From contig CBFIAR010000006.1 of NCBI GenBank assembly GCA_965660625.1, forward strand, positions 62,001 through 126,000: DNA of 64,000 bases, read 5' to 3'. The notes beneath the pieces were generated by a model. It made no database searches and was not told the DNA's origin. It was given only the letters and a program-made list of their open reading frames with translations. A program made the position numbers and the translations under genes. This DNA is from Glaciecola sp965660625 (GTDB lineage: Bacteria > Pseudomonadota > Gammaproteobacteria > Enterobacterales > Alteromonadaceae). Of this stretch, positions 35,459 through 44,637 are shown piece by piece (the stretch's first letter is position 1; each line of letters starts with the position of its first letter).

Positions 35459-37077
35459 ATAGAAAAATGAATATGAACACCAATGCACCGGCACAAACTG
35501 AGATAAACAGCACAGTTGATAGCATACCTAAGCTGGTCTTCGCCGCAGCTGCAAAGCATGGTAGCCGCACGGCCATCGAAGAGGGTAATGTGATCATAAG
35601 CTATCGAGATTTGCCAAATCAAAGCTTGGCAGTATCACGCGCACTAATCGCATCAGGGGTCGCACCGGGCGATCGAGTTGCTATTTGGGGCAGTAACTCA
35701 GCGCTTTGGATCCTAGCGGCCATTGGGTTACAAATGGCCGGCGCAGTGCTGGTGCCTATCAACACGCGAATGAAAGCGGCAGAGGCTTCAGAGATTATCA
35801 AACGCAGTGGTGCAAAACTTGTGTTCAGTGTGGGTGACTTCTTAAAAAGCGATTATCCGGCAGAATTGTCGCAATTGTTTGTGCCATCAGAGCTGTCTAT
35901 TGTTAGCCTGACACCTCGCCAAGGTAAGCCTTTAACCACGTGTACTGATTGGTCTGCGTTTATTGCCAGAAAAGAACGGGTCAGTGAGCAAAGTGCGCGT
36001 GAACTTGCTTTGAGCATTGGTGGTCAGCACCTTTCTGATCTCATGTTTACTTCTGGAACGACAGGCAAACCCAAAGGGGTAATGAGCCGTCACGGCGGGA
36101 TGATCCGCGCATTTAATGTGTTTATTAAAACCCTGGGTATTGTGCCTGGCGATCGATACTTGGTTGTAAACCCATTTTTTCATTCCTTTGGGTACAAGGC
36201 TGGTTGGGTTTCCTGCTTACTTGCCGGCGCAACTATTTTGCCACAGTCGGTGTTTGACGCAGACGACGTATTTGCCAGAATCAGCAAAGATAAAATCACC
36301 GTATTACCTGGCCCGCCAACACTGTATTTATCACTACTTGCACACCCGAGCTTAAACACCGCCGATTTGAGCAGTCTGCGTGTTGCCGTGACCGGTGCCG
36401 CCACCATTCCGCCTATTTTAATTGAGCGCATGCGGAGTCAATTAAGCTTTGAGATAGTGACTACTGCTTATGGTTTAACTGAATGCGGCGGCCTCGCTAG
36501 TATTTGTGATATCGATACCGATATTAATACGATAGCCAACACCAGCGGACGAGCCATTGAAGGCACTGAGATCGCTATTTTTTCAGAGCAAGGTCAACCA
36601 CTTAAAGCGGGTGAAACAGGCGAAATTTGTATTCGTGGCTTTCATGTCATGAAAGGCTATTTTGAGCAGCCACAAGCTACCGCTGAAGCTATCGACGAGG
36701 ATGGTTGGTTGCATACAGGAGATGTTGGTCATATAGATGAAAATGGCTATTTGAGTATTACCGATAGACTGAAAGATATGTATATCTCCGGTGGGTTCAA
36801 TTGTTATCCCGCTGAAATTGAAGCCGTACTGACTGAACACCCAGCTATAGCTCAGTCTGCTGTCGTGGGCATTAAAGATGAGCGCATGGGCGAAGTAGGC
36901 TGTGCCTTTATTACTGTAAAACCAGAACAAAATATTGATGAAGCTTCTTTAATTGCTTGGTGTCGAGAGCGCATGGCGAATTACCGTGTGCCGAGGCAAA
37001 TAAAGATAATTGAAACCATGCCGTTAAACGCCTCCAATAAAATTGTAAAAGCTGAGTTGCTAAAATATATCTCATAG
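35455..37077 (+). CDS. fadD3: FadD3-like HIP-CoA ligase
   Basis: Acyl-CoA synthetase of about 540 residues with canonical motifs: FTSGTTGKPKGVMSRH, AYGLTECGG, LHTGDVGHIDENGYLSITDRLKDMYISGG and the C-terminal NASNKIVKAELL. Segments around GGFNCYPAEIE and DERMGEVG resemble FadD3, which activates the 3-ring-less propionate HIP to HIP-CoA before C/D-ring degradation. The start may be GTG 35455, overlapping the kstD stop, or ATG 35467; no strong ribosome site favours one. The acyl-CoA dehydrogenase pair downstream fits this role. Confidence 0.82.
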   Translation: MNRKMNMNTNAPAQTEINSTVDSIPKLVFAAAAKHGSRTAIEEGNVIISYRDLPNQSLAVSRALIASGVAPGDRVAIWGSNSALWILAAIGLQMAGAVLVPINTRMKAAEASEIIKRSGAKLVFSVGDFLKSDYPAELSQLFVPSELSIVSLTPRQGKPLTTCTDWSAFIARKERVSEQSARELALSIGGQHLSDLMFTSGTTGKPKGVMSRHGGMIRAFNVFIKTLGIVPGDRYLVVNPFFHSFGYKAGWVSCLLAGATILPQSVFDADDVFARISKDKITVLPGPPTLYLSLLAHPSLNTADLSSLRVAVTGAATIPPILIERMRSQLSFEIVTTAYGLTECGGLASICDIDTDINTIANTSGRAIEGTEIAIFSEQGQPLKAGETGEICIRGFHVMKGYFEQPQATAEAIDEDGWLHTGDVGHIDENGYLSITDRLKDMYISGGFNCYPAEIEAVLTEHPAIAQSAVVGIKDERMGEVGCAFITVKPEQNIDEASLIAWCRERMANYRVPRQIKIIETMPLNASNKIVKAELLKYIS

Positions 37078-37106
37078 ATAAAGTTCGTACACGAAGGACC
37101 TAAGAT

Positions 37107-38264
37107 TTGGAATTTTCATTTACCCAAGAACAAAAAATGATCCGAGATACAGCGCAAGCCTTCTTAGCGGAGGTGTCAACATCCGATGGCATACGCAGTG
37201 CAATGGAAACCGAACGAGGTTTTGATCAAAAAGTATGGAATCGCATTTGTGAGGAAATGTACTGGCAAGCGATCCATATTCCAGAAGAATATGGCGGGAT
37301 GGGTTTAGGCTATGTTGAATTGGTTGTTCTGCTTGAGCAAATGGGGCAGCGGCTATTATGTTCACCTTTTTTTTCTACGGTTTGTTTAGGAGCCAACGCG
37401 CTTTTGACGTGCGGCACTAATCAACAAAAACATGAATACTTAAGTCAGATTTGCGAGGGCCGATTAACTGCGACCTTGGCTTATACCAGCAGCAATGGCC
37501 GATGGGATGCACTTGCCTTACAAACTATCGTGATCCCCAAGGGGGATGACTATGTGTTGAACGGCACTTACCGTTATGTACTTGACGGCCATACTGCCGA
37601 TTTACTGATTGTTGCTGCGCGCATAGAAGGCAGCATAGGTGAGGAAGGGATCAGCTTGTTCGCCGTTGAATCAGATACCCCTGGGATGACTCGAACTTGG
37701 TTACCCACAATGGACCAAACCCGAAAACAAGCGGAAATTGTGATGGAAAACGTAGTACTTACTCACGCAAATCTAATGGGCGAGTACGCAACTGCTTGGC
37801 CCAATTTGAGTAAAATAATTCAATTGGCAACGATAGCTGCAGCAGCTGAGCAGGTGGGTGGTTCGCAACAAGTGCTCGATCTTACGGTAGCCTATACTAA
37901 AGACCGTGTTCAATTTGGTCGTCCAGTGGGGGCTTTTCAGGCTGTTAAACATCAGGCCGCGGATATGATGCAGCGCACTGAAGTTGCTCGTTCAGCTATC
38001 TATTATGCCGCATGCATCGCCGAAGAGGCGACGACTGGAGGGGTGCTTGCTAATGAGTTAAGTGAGGCTGCAAGTGTAGCAAAATCATATTGCTCAGATA
38101 GCTATTTTAAAAATGCCGGTGATGCTATTCAACTTCATGGTGGCGTTGGGTTTACATGGGAATATGATGCGCATTTATTCTTTAAGCGAGCAAAGTCATC
38201 TGAGCTTTTTCTTGGAAACGGTGCTTATCACCGAGAGCAAATAGCAAAAATGCTCTTAGATTAA
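37107..38264 (+). CDS. Acyl-CoA dehydrogenase, partner subunit (pair 2)
   Basis: Acyl-CoA dehydrogenase family, 385 residues. It starts with TTG at 37107, 9 nt after GAAGGA, and the sequence EFSFTQEQKMIRD is the usual family N-terminus. The segment RVQFGRPVGAFQAVKHQAAD and the late LHGGVGFTWEYDAHLFFKRA are present. It lies 26 bp before a second dehydrogenase gene, the arrangement of two-gene alpha2-beta2 steroid acyl-CoA dehydrogenases. Next to FadD3-like ligase, it may act on HIP-CoA or a side-chain CoA ester. Confidence 0.84.
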   Translation: MEFSFTQEQKMIRDTAQAFLAEVSTSDGIRSAMETERGFDQKVWNRICEEMYWQAIHIPEEYGGMGLGYVELVVLLEQMGQRLLCSPFFSTVCLGANALLTCGTNQQKHEYLSQICEGRLTATLAYTSSNGRWDALALQTIVIPKGDDYVLNGTYRYVLDGHTADLLIVAARIEGSIGEEGISLFAVESDTPGMTRTWLPTMDQTRKQAEIVMENVVLTHANLMGEYATAWPNLSKIIQLATIAAAAEQVGGSQQVLDLTVAYTKDRVQFGRPVGAFQAVKHQAADMMQRTEVARSAIYYAACIAEEATTGGVLANELSEAASVAKSYCSDSYFKNAGDAIQLHGGVGFTWEYDAHLFFKRAKSSELFLGNGAYHREQIAKMLLD

Positions 38265-38290
38265 CGACGATTGATGTGAAGGTAGCATAA

Positions 38291-39481
38291 ATGAAATTGA
38301 GATTTAGTCGCGAAGACGAAAAATTTCGTGCTGAAGTCGTAAGTTGGTTGTCAGATAACCTTACAGACGAATTTGAACAGCTTAAGTTTCGTGGAGGCCC
38401 AGGAGATGAGCACATGTTTCCTGCAGAACGCAAAAAATGGGAGCGGAAATTAGCAGAAGGAGGCTGGACTTGTCTCGGTTGGCCTAGAGAATATGGTGGG
38501 CGAGGATGCAGCATAGAGCAGCAGGTCATTTTTCATGAAGAGTATGCTCGCTCAGGTGCACCCGGACGAGTGGGGCATATTGGTGAAGGTTTAACTGGAC
38601 CTACTCTGATTGCGTTTGGAAGCGAAGCGCAGAAACAAAAATACTTACCTGGCATACTAGCTGGCGAGGAGCTATGGTGCCAGGGCTACTCTGAGCCCAA
38701 TGCAGGTTCTGATTTAGCAAATGTAAGCACAAAAGCGCATTTTAATGATACCAAGGGAAAGTGGATTATCAGTGGTCAGAAAGTGTGGACGTCTTTAGCG
38801 CACGAATCGGATTATGTGTTTGTAATAGCCCGCACAGATCCTAAATCGAGAGCCCACAAAGGCCTGGGTTTCTTTTTACTGAAAATGGACCAACCTGGTA
38901 TTGAAGTGCGTGGCATTAAACAGCTAACTGGCACATCAGAATTTAACGAAGTATTTTTCGACGAAGCCGAATGTGACGCAAATGACATTGTTGGTGAGCC
39001 CGGCAAAGGCTGGGCAATTGCTATGGCGTTGCTGGGTTTTGAGCGGGGGATATCTACGCTTGGACAGCAAATGCAGTTTCAAAATGAGCTAAACCTTATA
39101 GTTGAAGCTGCTAAAACTAATGGCCGTAACAAAGACCCTGTGATCCGCCAACGTATTGCTAAGGCTCACGTTGGACTGAAGATAATGCGATATAACAGCA
39201 TGCGCATGCTGTCTGGGGGCGGCGAAGGTGATTTAAAACAAGAAGCACTGATTTATAAACTATTTTGGGCTACTTGGCATCGTGATTTAGGTGAACTAGC
39301 AATGGATGTTTTGGGTCCTGAAGCTGAAATACTCTGTTCTGGTCCGTATAATTTGACCAGAATGCAAGCGATGTATTTGTTTGTGCGCTCGGATACGATT
39401 TACGGTGGTACCAATGAAATTCAGCGTAATATTATTGCTGAGCGAGGTTTGGGTATGCCGAAAGAGCCTAGGTCTATTTAA
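38291..39481 (+). CDS. Acyl-CoA dehydrogenase, FAD-type subunit (pair 2)
   Basis: Acyl-CoA dehydrogenase of 396 residues, with YSEPNAGSDLANVSTKA in the middle and YGGTNEIQRNIIAERGLG near the C-terminus. Gly replaces the medium-chain catalytic Glu in YGGT, as in other steroid FadE proteins. An AAGG site precedes ATG 38291. It is the second member of the pair and very similar in build to the gene at 9773, so the island contains two heteromeric dehydrogenase sets. Confidence 0.86.
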   Translation: MKLRFSREDEKFRAEVVSWLSDNLTDEFEQLKFRGGPGDEHMFPAERKKWERKLAEGGWTCLGWPREYGGRGCSIEQQVIFHEEYARSGAPGRVGHIGEGLTGPTLIAFGSEAQKQKYLPGILAGEELWCQGYSEPNAGSDLANVSTKAHFNDTKGKWIISGQKVWTSLAHESDYVFVIARTDPKSRAHKGLGFFLLKMDQPGIEVRGIKQLTGTSEFNEVFFDEAECDANDIVGEPGKGWAIAMALLGFERGISTLGQQMQFQNELNLIVEAAKTNGRNKDPVIRQRIAKAHVGLKIMRYNSMRMLSGGGEGDLKQEALIYKLFWATWHRDLGELAMDVLGPEAEILCSGPYNLTRMQAMYLFVRSDTIYGGTNEIQRNIIAERGLGMPKEPRSI

Positions 39482-39491
39482 GGGAAAATGA

Positions 39492-41210
39492 ATGAACAAG
39501 CCTGCAGAGCCCCAGCACTGGTTTTCTAAAATTGAACAAGCCAAAGTCGTGAGCAGTGAACATGATATTGCTTGGACTGAGGAAACAGATTTACTTGTGG
39601 TTGGCTATGGGGCCGCAGGTGCTTCAGCTGCCTTAGAGGGGCGTGAAAACGGATTGGATGTTACAGTCCTTGACCGCTTTGCGGGAGGCGGTGCCACAGT
39701 GATGAGTGGCGGTGTCGTTTATGCTGGCGGCGGAACTAGCGTGCAGCAATCTGTTGGTGAAGTAGATTCACCGCAGGCCATGTTTGATTATTTAAAGTTA
39801 GAAACCCAAGGCGTGGTTAAAGATGAAACTCTCATGCGATTTTGCCAGCAAAGTTCGGCGAACCTCGATTGGTTGATGAGTCATGGAGTGAAATTCGCAG
39901 GACCCGTTTACAAAGAAAAAACATCCTATCCCAACGTGAAATATTTTCTGTATCACTCCGATAATTCATTGCTGCCCAGATATCGTGGTAAACACGGACC
40001 TGCGGCTAGAGGTCATCGTGGCGTCATTAAAAATGGTAACTCAGCAGTAAACTTAGGTGGTTCGTTGTTTTGGCCAATGCGCGAGTCTGCAAAGAAGCTA
40101 GGCGTTGTCATAGAGACGCAAACGGAAGCACGCCAACTTATTGTTGATGAAGAAGGCCGAGTATTGGGTATCAAGGCGCTCAAATTAATCAAAGGTAGTG
40201 ATGCCGAAAAACGACACCAACGCTACAGCCGGTGGGCGGCTCGTTTAGCCAAGTTTTTTCCAAATATGTTGCCCGGCGGCAAGTCCATGCGCCGACTAGT
40301 GCAAAAGTTTCGCAACAAGGTCAGATTAATAGAAGAGACAGAGCGCGAAGTGATTTACTACCGAGCTCGCTCAGGAGTGGTACTTAGCGCGGGTGGATTT
40401 ATTTTCAACCGTAAAATGGTCAAACATTATTGCCCTAAATATTTACAAGGTCTGCCCTTAGGTACACACGCCGATGATGGCAGCGGTATTCGCTTGGGCG
40501 AGTCTGCAGGGGGAGCCACTAAGTTAATGCAAAACGCGACTGCCTGGCGCTTTATTAATCCACCTCATGCATGGTCAAAAGGGATGATCGTGAATCAGCA
40601 GGGCGCTAGATTTGTGAATGAAGCAAGTTATGGTGCGACGATTGGCGAAGCTATGGTTGAACGTAATAATGGAAAAGCCTGGCTTATTTTGGATTCCGCC
40701 TTAGTCAAACAAGCTTGGAAAGAAATTACGCCGGGTAAGGTTTTGCCATTTCAGCAAATACTAACTGCGCTAAATCACCTTGTAGTCAAAAAAAAATTTA
40801 ATACAGTAGAGGCATTGTGCAAACACTTTGGATTTGACCATGAAACAGTGAAAGATAGATTACACAACTATTCGCTAGTGGCTCAAGGGGAAATTGAAGA
40901 CGAGTTTGGTAAAACAAAAAAAGATGCAGCATTGTTAAAAGCGCCGTTCCACGTTATTGATATTTCTCTAGCACAACCGTTTCTGCCTTGCACTGTTTTA
41001 ACAATGGGGGGACTAGACGTTAACGAGGCCACCGGGCAGGTCGTTAATGCTGACAAGCAAGTTATTGAAGGCCTGTATGCTGCAGGCAGAAAAGCTGTGG
41101 GTATCCCTTCTAAACTTTATATGAGTGGTTTGTCGTTGGCCGATTGTATTTTTTCAGGTCGCAGAGCCGCGAGTCATGCAGCTACGAGAAATCCTCGCGA
41201 GAAACAATAA
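39492..41210 (+). CDS. 3-ketosteroid delta-4-(5-alpha)-dehydrogenase
   Basis: FAD flavoprotein of 572 residues related to KstD but of the delta-4-(5-alpha) type. The FAD motif is LLVVGYGAAGASAA. Near the C-terminus SKLYMSGLSLADC provides Tyr543 and Ser545, the Tyr-x-Ser pair reported as catalytic in delta-4-(5-alpha) enzymes, in place of the YPGAG of delta-1 enzymes. It introduces the C4-C5 double bond into 5-alpha (or possibly 5-beta) reduced steroids such as bile acids. A basic insertion lies at residues about 236-275. It is the last gene of the plus-strand operon. Confidence 0.83.
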   Translation: MNKPAEPQHWFSKIEQAKVVSSEHDIAWTEETDLLVVGYGAAGASAALEGRENGLDVTVLDRFAGGGATVMSGGVVYAGGGTSVQQSVGEVDSPQAMFDYLKLETQGVVKDETLMRFCQQSSANLDWLMSHGVKFAGPVYKEKTSYPNVKYFLYHSDNSLLPRYRGKHGPAARGHRGVIKNGNSAVNLGGSLFWPMRESAKKLGVVIETQTEARQLIVDEEGRVLGIKALKLIKGSDAEKRHQRYSRWAARLAKFFPNMLPGGKSMRRLVQKFRNKVRLIEETEREVIYYRARSGVVLSAGGFIFNRKMVKHYCPKYLQGLPLGTHADDGSGIRLGESAGGATKLMQNATAWRFINPPHAWSKGMIVNQQGARFVNEASYGATIGEAMVERNNGKAWLILDSALVKQAWKEITPGKVLPFQQILTALNHLVVKKKFNTVEALCKHFGFDHETVKDRLHNYSLVAQGEIEDEFGKTKKDAALLKAPFHVIDISLAQPFLPCTVLTMGGLDVNEATGQVVNADKQVIEGLYAAGRKAVGIPSKLYMSGLSLADCIFSGRRAASHAATRNPREKQ

Positions 41211-41233
41211 ACTCAGTAAATTTGACCAATTAA

Positions 41234-41278
41234 CACCACTATTATCAGCGCGTCAAAGAAAGCTAGATAGTAGTGGTG
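41234..41278. terminator. Hairpin between convergent genes
   Basis: CACCACTATTATC (41234-41246) pairs with GATAGTAGTGGTG (41266-41278) over 13 bp with a single G-T wobble and a 19-base loop. It separates the convergent delta-4 dehydrogenase and SDR genes. There is no T tract, so a terminator role is probable but not certain. Confidence 0.6.
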
Positions 41279-41288
41279 ATTACATGTA

Positions 41289-42086
41289 TCAAAGGCTACT
41301 GCGCGGCATTTCCATCGGCGTTTTATTTAAGCCGCCATTCACGCCATAAATTTCTCCAGTAACATAGCTAGCTGCGGGTGATGCTAAAAATAGTGCACAG
41401 GCTGCCACATCTTCGGGTTGACCAAGTCGACCCATAGGAGTGTGCTTAAGCATTGCTTTTTCTAACTCAGCATTCATAACACCGGCAAGTGCATCGGTGA
41501 GAGTTGAGCCGACGCTGATCGCATTTACGCGTACTTTTGGCGCAAAATCTTGAGCTAAGTTTTGCGTCATAAAGTTCATTGCTGCTTTAGCAACCCCATA
41601 ACTGATAAACCCGGGCTGAGATAAATGACCTGCGACTGAGGAAATATTGATGATAGCGCCTGTTCCAGCAGTCTTTGCCATTAAAGGGGCACACAGCCGA
41701 GACATCACGAAAGCGGTTGAGGTGTTGAACTTAAAACAGGCTTCTAACTCTTCTTCGCTGGTCATTAATGTTGGTTTTATGTCGCCAGAGCCGCCAACAT
41801 TATTGACCAATATATCAAGCCGACCATATTCTTCAATAGTTTGTTGAACAAGCCCGTTACGCTGCGTTTCATTAAGAACATCACATACGACTAGCAAGGC
41901 ACGCCTGCCGCGTTTTCGAATTTCTGACGCGGTGTTTTCAAGTTGTTTTTTAGTCCTAGCCGTGACCACTATATCTGCACCTGCATCTGCAAATGCGATA
42001 GCAGTTGCCGCTCCAATGCCGCGTCCTGAACCGGTGACAATGGCAACTTTACCATCTAAACGAAAGCGATCTAGAATATTTGACAT
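41289..42086 (-). CDS. 7-alpha-hydroxysteroid-dehydrogenase-like SDR
   Basis: Short-chain dehydrogenase of 265 residues from ATG 42086; an earlier ATG at 42152 would overlap the thiolase gene. The segments FRLDGKVAIVTGSGRGIG, LVNNVGGSG and ISYGVAKAAMN, and especially TDALAGVMNAELEKAMLKHTP with RLGQPEDVA and SPAASYVTG, recall Escherichia coli 7-alpha-HSDH. A role in oxidising the 7-alpha-hydroxyl of cholate-type acids or a related hydroxyacyl-CoA is inferred. It follows the thiolase gene by 14 bp on the same strand. Confidence 0.8.
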   Translation of the reverse strand: MSNILDRFRLDGKVAIVTGSGRGIGAATAIAFADAGADIVVTARTKKQLENTASEIRKRGRRALLVVCDVLNETQRNGLVQQTIEEYGRLDILVNNVGGSGDIKPTLMTSEEELEACFKFNTSTAFVMSRLCAPLMAKTAGTGAIINISSVAGHLSQPGFISYGVAKAAMNFMTQNLAQDFAPKVRVNAISVGSTLTDALAGVMNAELEKAMLKHTPMGRLGQPEDVAACALFLASPAASYVTGEIYGVNGGLNKTPMEMPRSSL

Positions 42087-42100
42087 GAATAAGAAGTACC

Positions 42101-43306
42101 TTATAAGCAAATTTCGAATAGGCCGGCGGCACCCATTCCACCGCCAATGCACATACTTACTACCACATATTTTACACCACGACGTTTGCCTTCAATTAGC
42201 GCATGGCCCACCATACGAGAACCACTCATACCGAAAGGATGACCGATGGCAATTGCGCCGCCGTTTACATTGAGCTTGTTGTTATCAATACCCAAACAGT
42301 CACGCGAGTAGATTAACTGACAGGCAAAGGCTTCATTAATCTCCCACAAGCCGATGTCATCAACTGACAAACCATGTTGTTTTAACAATTTTGGAATAGC
42401 GTAAATTGGGCCAATGCCCATTTCATCTGGTTCGCAGCCTGCTACGGCTATACCTCTGAACACGCCCATTGGCGCAATGCCCTTTTGCCTTGCAAGTTGC
42501 GAGTCCATTAATACGCATGCTGATGCACCGTCAGACAATTGACTTGCGTTGCCCGCGGTAATAAATTCACCTACCTTTACTACCTTTCCGTCTTTCCAGA
42601 CCGGCTCTAAGCTTTGTAAGCTCTCGATGGTCGTAGAGGGGCGATTGCCTTCATCTTTTGCTAGTAAGACATCTTCAAAGGTCACTTCTTTAGTTTCACG
42701 ATTAAATACCGATTTGACTGAGGCCATTGGTACTATTTCGTCATCAAATAACCCGCGATTTTGTGCTGAAGCAATGCGTTGTTGGGATTGAAGGCTATAT
42801 TCGTCCTGAGCTAAGCGAGAAATCTTATAGCGCTTTGCTACCACCTCAGCGGTTTCAATCATTTGCATGTAAGCATGCTCAGACTTAGACAGCACCTTTT
42901 TCGAAACATTACGATAGGTGTTTTTGTGTTTATTTTGCACCATTGAAATGGATTCAACGCCCCCTGCAACGACCGTGTTCATTGATCCCACCATAATATT
43001 TTGCGCGGCAAAAGCAATGCTCATTAAGCCTGATGAGCACTGGCGATCTAAGGTCATACCTGGAACGCTATTAGGCAGTCCAGCAGCGGTTGCAGTCAGA
43101 CGTCCTAAGTTATAGCTCTGTGTTCCCTGTTGTGCAGCGCAGCCGATAATAACATCGTCTACTTGTGCGCCCTCTATACCAGCACGTAGGACTGCATGCT
43201 CAACGGTATGACCAGATAGTGCTGGAGCCTCAGTGTCATTAAAGGCACCACGAAAGGCCTTGCCCATGGGAGTTCTTGCGGTAGATATTATCACTGCTTC
43301 GCGCAT
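42101..43306 (-). CDS. Acetyl-CoA acyltransferase (thiolase)
   Basis: Degradative thiolase of 401 residues: nucleophile Cys90 in DRQCSSGLMS, histidine motif GGAIAIGHPFGMSG and second cysteine in MCIGGGMGAAGLFE. Segments such as KHKNTYRNVSKK in the variable loop differ from the FadA6-like thiolase at 12009, so it probably acts on another chain, perhaps the steroid side chain. AAGGAA lies before the ATG, and a perfect 14-bp palindrome lies 24 bp upstream, suggesting separate control from hsaA. Confidence 0.85.
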   Translation of the reverse strand: MREAVIISTARTPMGKAFRGAFNDTEAPALSGHTVEHAVLRAGIEGAQVDDVIIGCAAQQGTQSYNLGRLTATAAGLPNSVPGMTLDRQCSSGLMSIAFAAQNIMVGSMNTVVAGGVESISMVQNKHKNTYRNVSKKVLSKSEHAYMQMIETAEVVAKRYKISRLAQDEYSLQSQQRIASAQNRGLFDDEIVPMASVKSVFNRETKEVTFEDVLLAKDEGNRPSTTIESLQSLEPVWKDGKVVKVGEFITAGNASQLSDGASACVLMDSQLARQKGIAPMGVFRGIAVAGCEPDEMGIGPIYAIPKLLKQHGLSVDDIGLWEINEAFACQLIYSRDCLGIDNNKLNVNGGAIAIGHPFGMSGSRMVGHALIEGKRRGVKYVVVSMCIGGGMGAAGLFEICL

Positions 43307-43329
43307 GATGGTTCCTTACTTGTAAGTGG

Positions 43330-43343
43330 GAGTGTTAACACTC
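43330..43343. promoter_or_regulatory. Perfect 14-bp palindrome before thiolase gene
   Basis: GAGTGTTAACACTC is exactly self-complementary and lies 24 bp before the thiolase start. Operator-like, but not of the same sequence as the five-site motif. No second copy was noticed. Confidence 0.5.
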
Positions 43344-43392
43344 TCAGAATTAAATGCTTAGGTAAGCGTGCAGATTGGTTTGGATAGAGGCT

Positions 43393-43422
43393 ATTAAAAA
43401 CGGCGCCTACATGGCACCGTTT
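43393..43422 (-). terminator. Rho-independent terminator of hsaA
   Basis: On the minus strand AAACGGTGCC-ATGTA-GGCGCCGTTTTTAAT: 10-bp stem with one G-T wobble followed by a T run, 19 bp after the hsaA stop. It makes hsaA a single-gene transcript. Confidence 0.85.
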
Positions 43423-43440
43423 GTTTGTCTAATGATGTTA

Positions 43441-44637
43441 TTAAACAAAGGGATCAGCATTAGGTAATCCGAGCATTACGGCCCCGTGACTACGAGCATA
43501 AGTATCCGTATTATTCGCTATGTGGCCACGTGCTACATGCAAGTCTCGGAAGGTACGTTCGATAGGATTACTTTTGAATACGCCCCCTGCGGCGCATGCT
43601 CGCATTATTTCATTGACCGATTCGGCACAGAGCTTCGGAACCTGTGCAGCTTGCGCGCGTTGTAATAAGCGCTCTTCAACAGGCATTTTTTCACCACTTT
43701 TCGCACAATCTACAATGCGTTGAAAATTGCGCATCAATACTAATTTAAGCTGATCTGTGGCCATCATCGCTTCAGACACTGCTAGTTGAGAGTTAACATC
43801 TTCAGCTGTTTTTGAACCATGCTTACCGATAAAAGTAGCACAACGTTCACGGAATTTATCTACAGCGCCTTCTGTCGCACCTATGCAAGCAGTTGAAACC
43901 GCTCGTTGGAACACTTGAGTAAATGGAATTTTGTACAGCCAACCTGGATTAGTGGCGCGGCCTAGACAGCCTGCATCGCTGTGGTCGTTTGTTCGGTGCG
44001 TGCGATATTCAGGTACAAACGCATTCGTCACATGAATGTCATGACTTGCGGTAGCACGCAGACCCAATACGTCAAAGTTTTCTACTATCTCAAAGTCAGA
44101 TTTAGGTAGTAAGAATGTGCAGTGCTCTAAGTCACCTGAGCCATCTTTTTTAGGTAATAAACCACCTAACAAAATCCAATCACAGTAACGAGAACCGCTG
44201 CTCCAGCTCCAGTGACCGTTAAAATTATACCCTCCTTCGACTGGTTCAGCCTTGCCGGTCGGCATGTAAGTCGAAGCGGTAAGCGTCATCGGGTTTTCGC
44301 CCCAAACGTCTTGTTGCGCTTGTTCTGGAAAGAGAGGGATTTGCCAATTGTGCACGCCAACTACGCCATAGACCCACGCTGTCGCCATGCAAGCTTTAGC
44401 AAGTTCCATTTGAACCAAATAAAAGACCCTCGGATCCATTTCGTATCCACCCCAGCGCTTAGGCTGCAATACCTTAAATAGACCCGCTTCTTGCATTTCC
44501 GCAATAGTTTCAGGTGGTATTATGCCTGCATCTTCTGCGGCACGAGCACGCTCTGCTAAACGCGGCGCAAGAGCACTCGCACGTTCTATTACTGCAGCAG
44601 CTTCAGGTGTTAAATAGTCATCTTTTACGGTTAGCAT
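43441..44637 (-). CDS. hsaA: 3-HSA hydroxylase, oxygenase component
   Basis: Flavin-dependent monooxygenase of the acyl-CoA-dehydrogenase fold (HpaB-group D), 398 residues. Segments FKVLQPKRWGGYEMDP, WVYGVVGVHNWQIPLFP, NGHWSWSSGSRYCDWILLGG and the late MRACAAGGVFKSNPIERTFRDLHVARGH are characteristic of HsaA/TesA2. It hydroxylates 3-HSA at C4 to the catechol used by HsaC, with reduced flavin from HsaB. It is monocistronic, ended by the terminator at 43393, with candidate operator site 5 about 100 bp upstream. Confidence 0.92.
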   Translation of the reverse strand: MLTVKDDYLTPEAAAVIERASALAPRLAERARAAEDAGIIPPETIAEMQEAGLFKVLQPKRWGGYEMDPRVFYLVQMELAKACMATAWVYGVVGVHNWQIPLFPEQAQQDVWGENPMTLTASTYMPTGKAEPVEGGYNFNGHWSWSSGSRYCDWILLGGLLPKKDGSGDLEHCTFLLPKSDFEIVENFDVLGLRATASHDIHVTNAFVPEYRTHRTNDHSDAGCLGRATNPGWLYKIPFTQVFQRAVSTACIGATEGAVDKFRERCATFIGKHGSKTAEDVNSQLAVSEAMMATDQLKLVLMRNFQRIVDCAKSGEKMPVEERLLQRAQAAQVPKLCAESVNEIMRACAAGGVFKSNPIERTFRDLHVARGHIANNTDTYARSHGAVMLGLPNADPFV

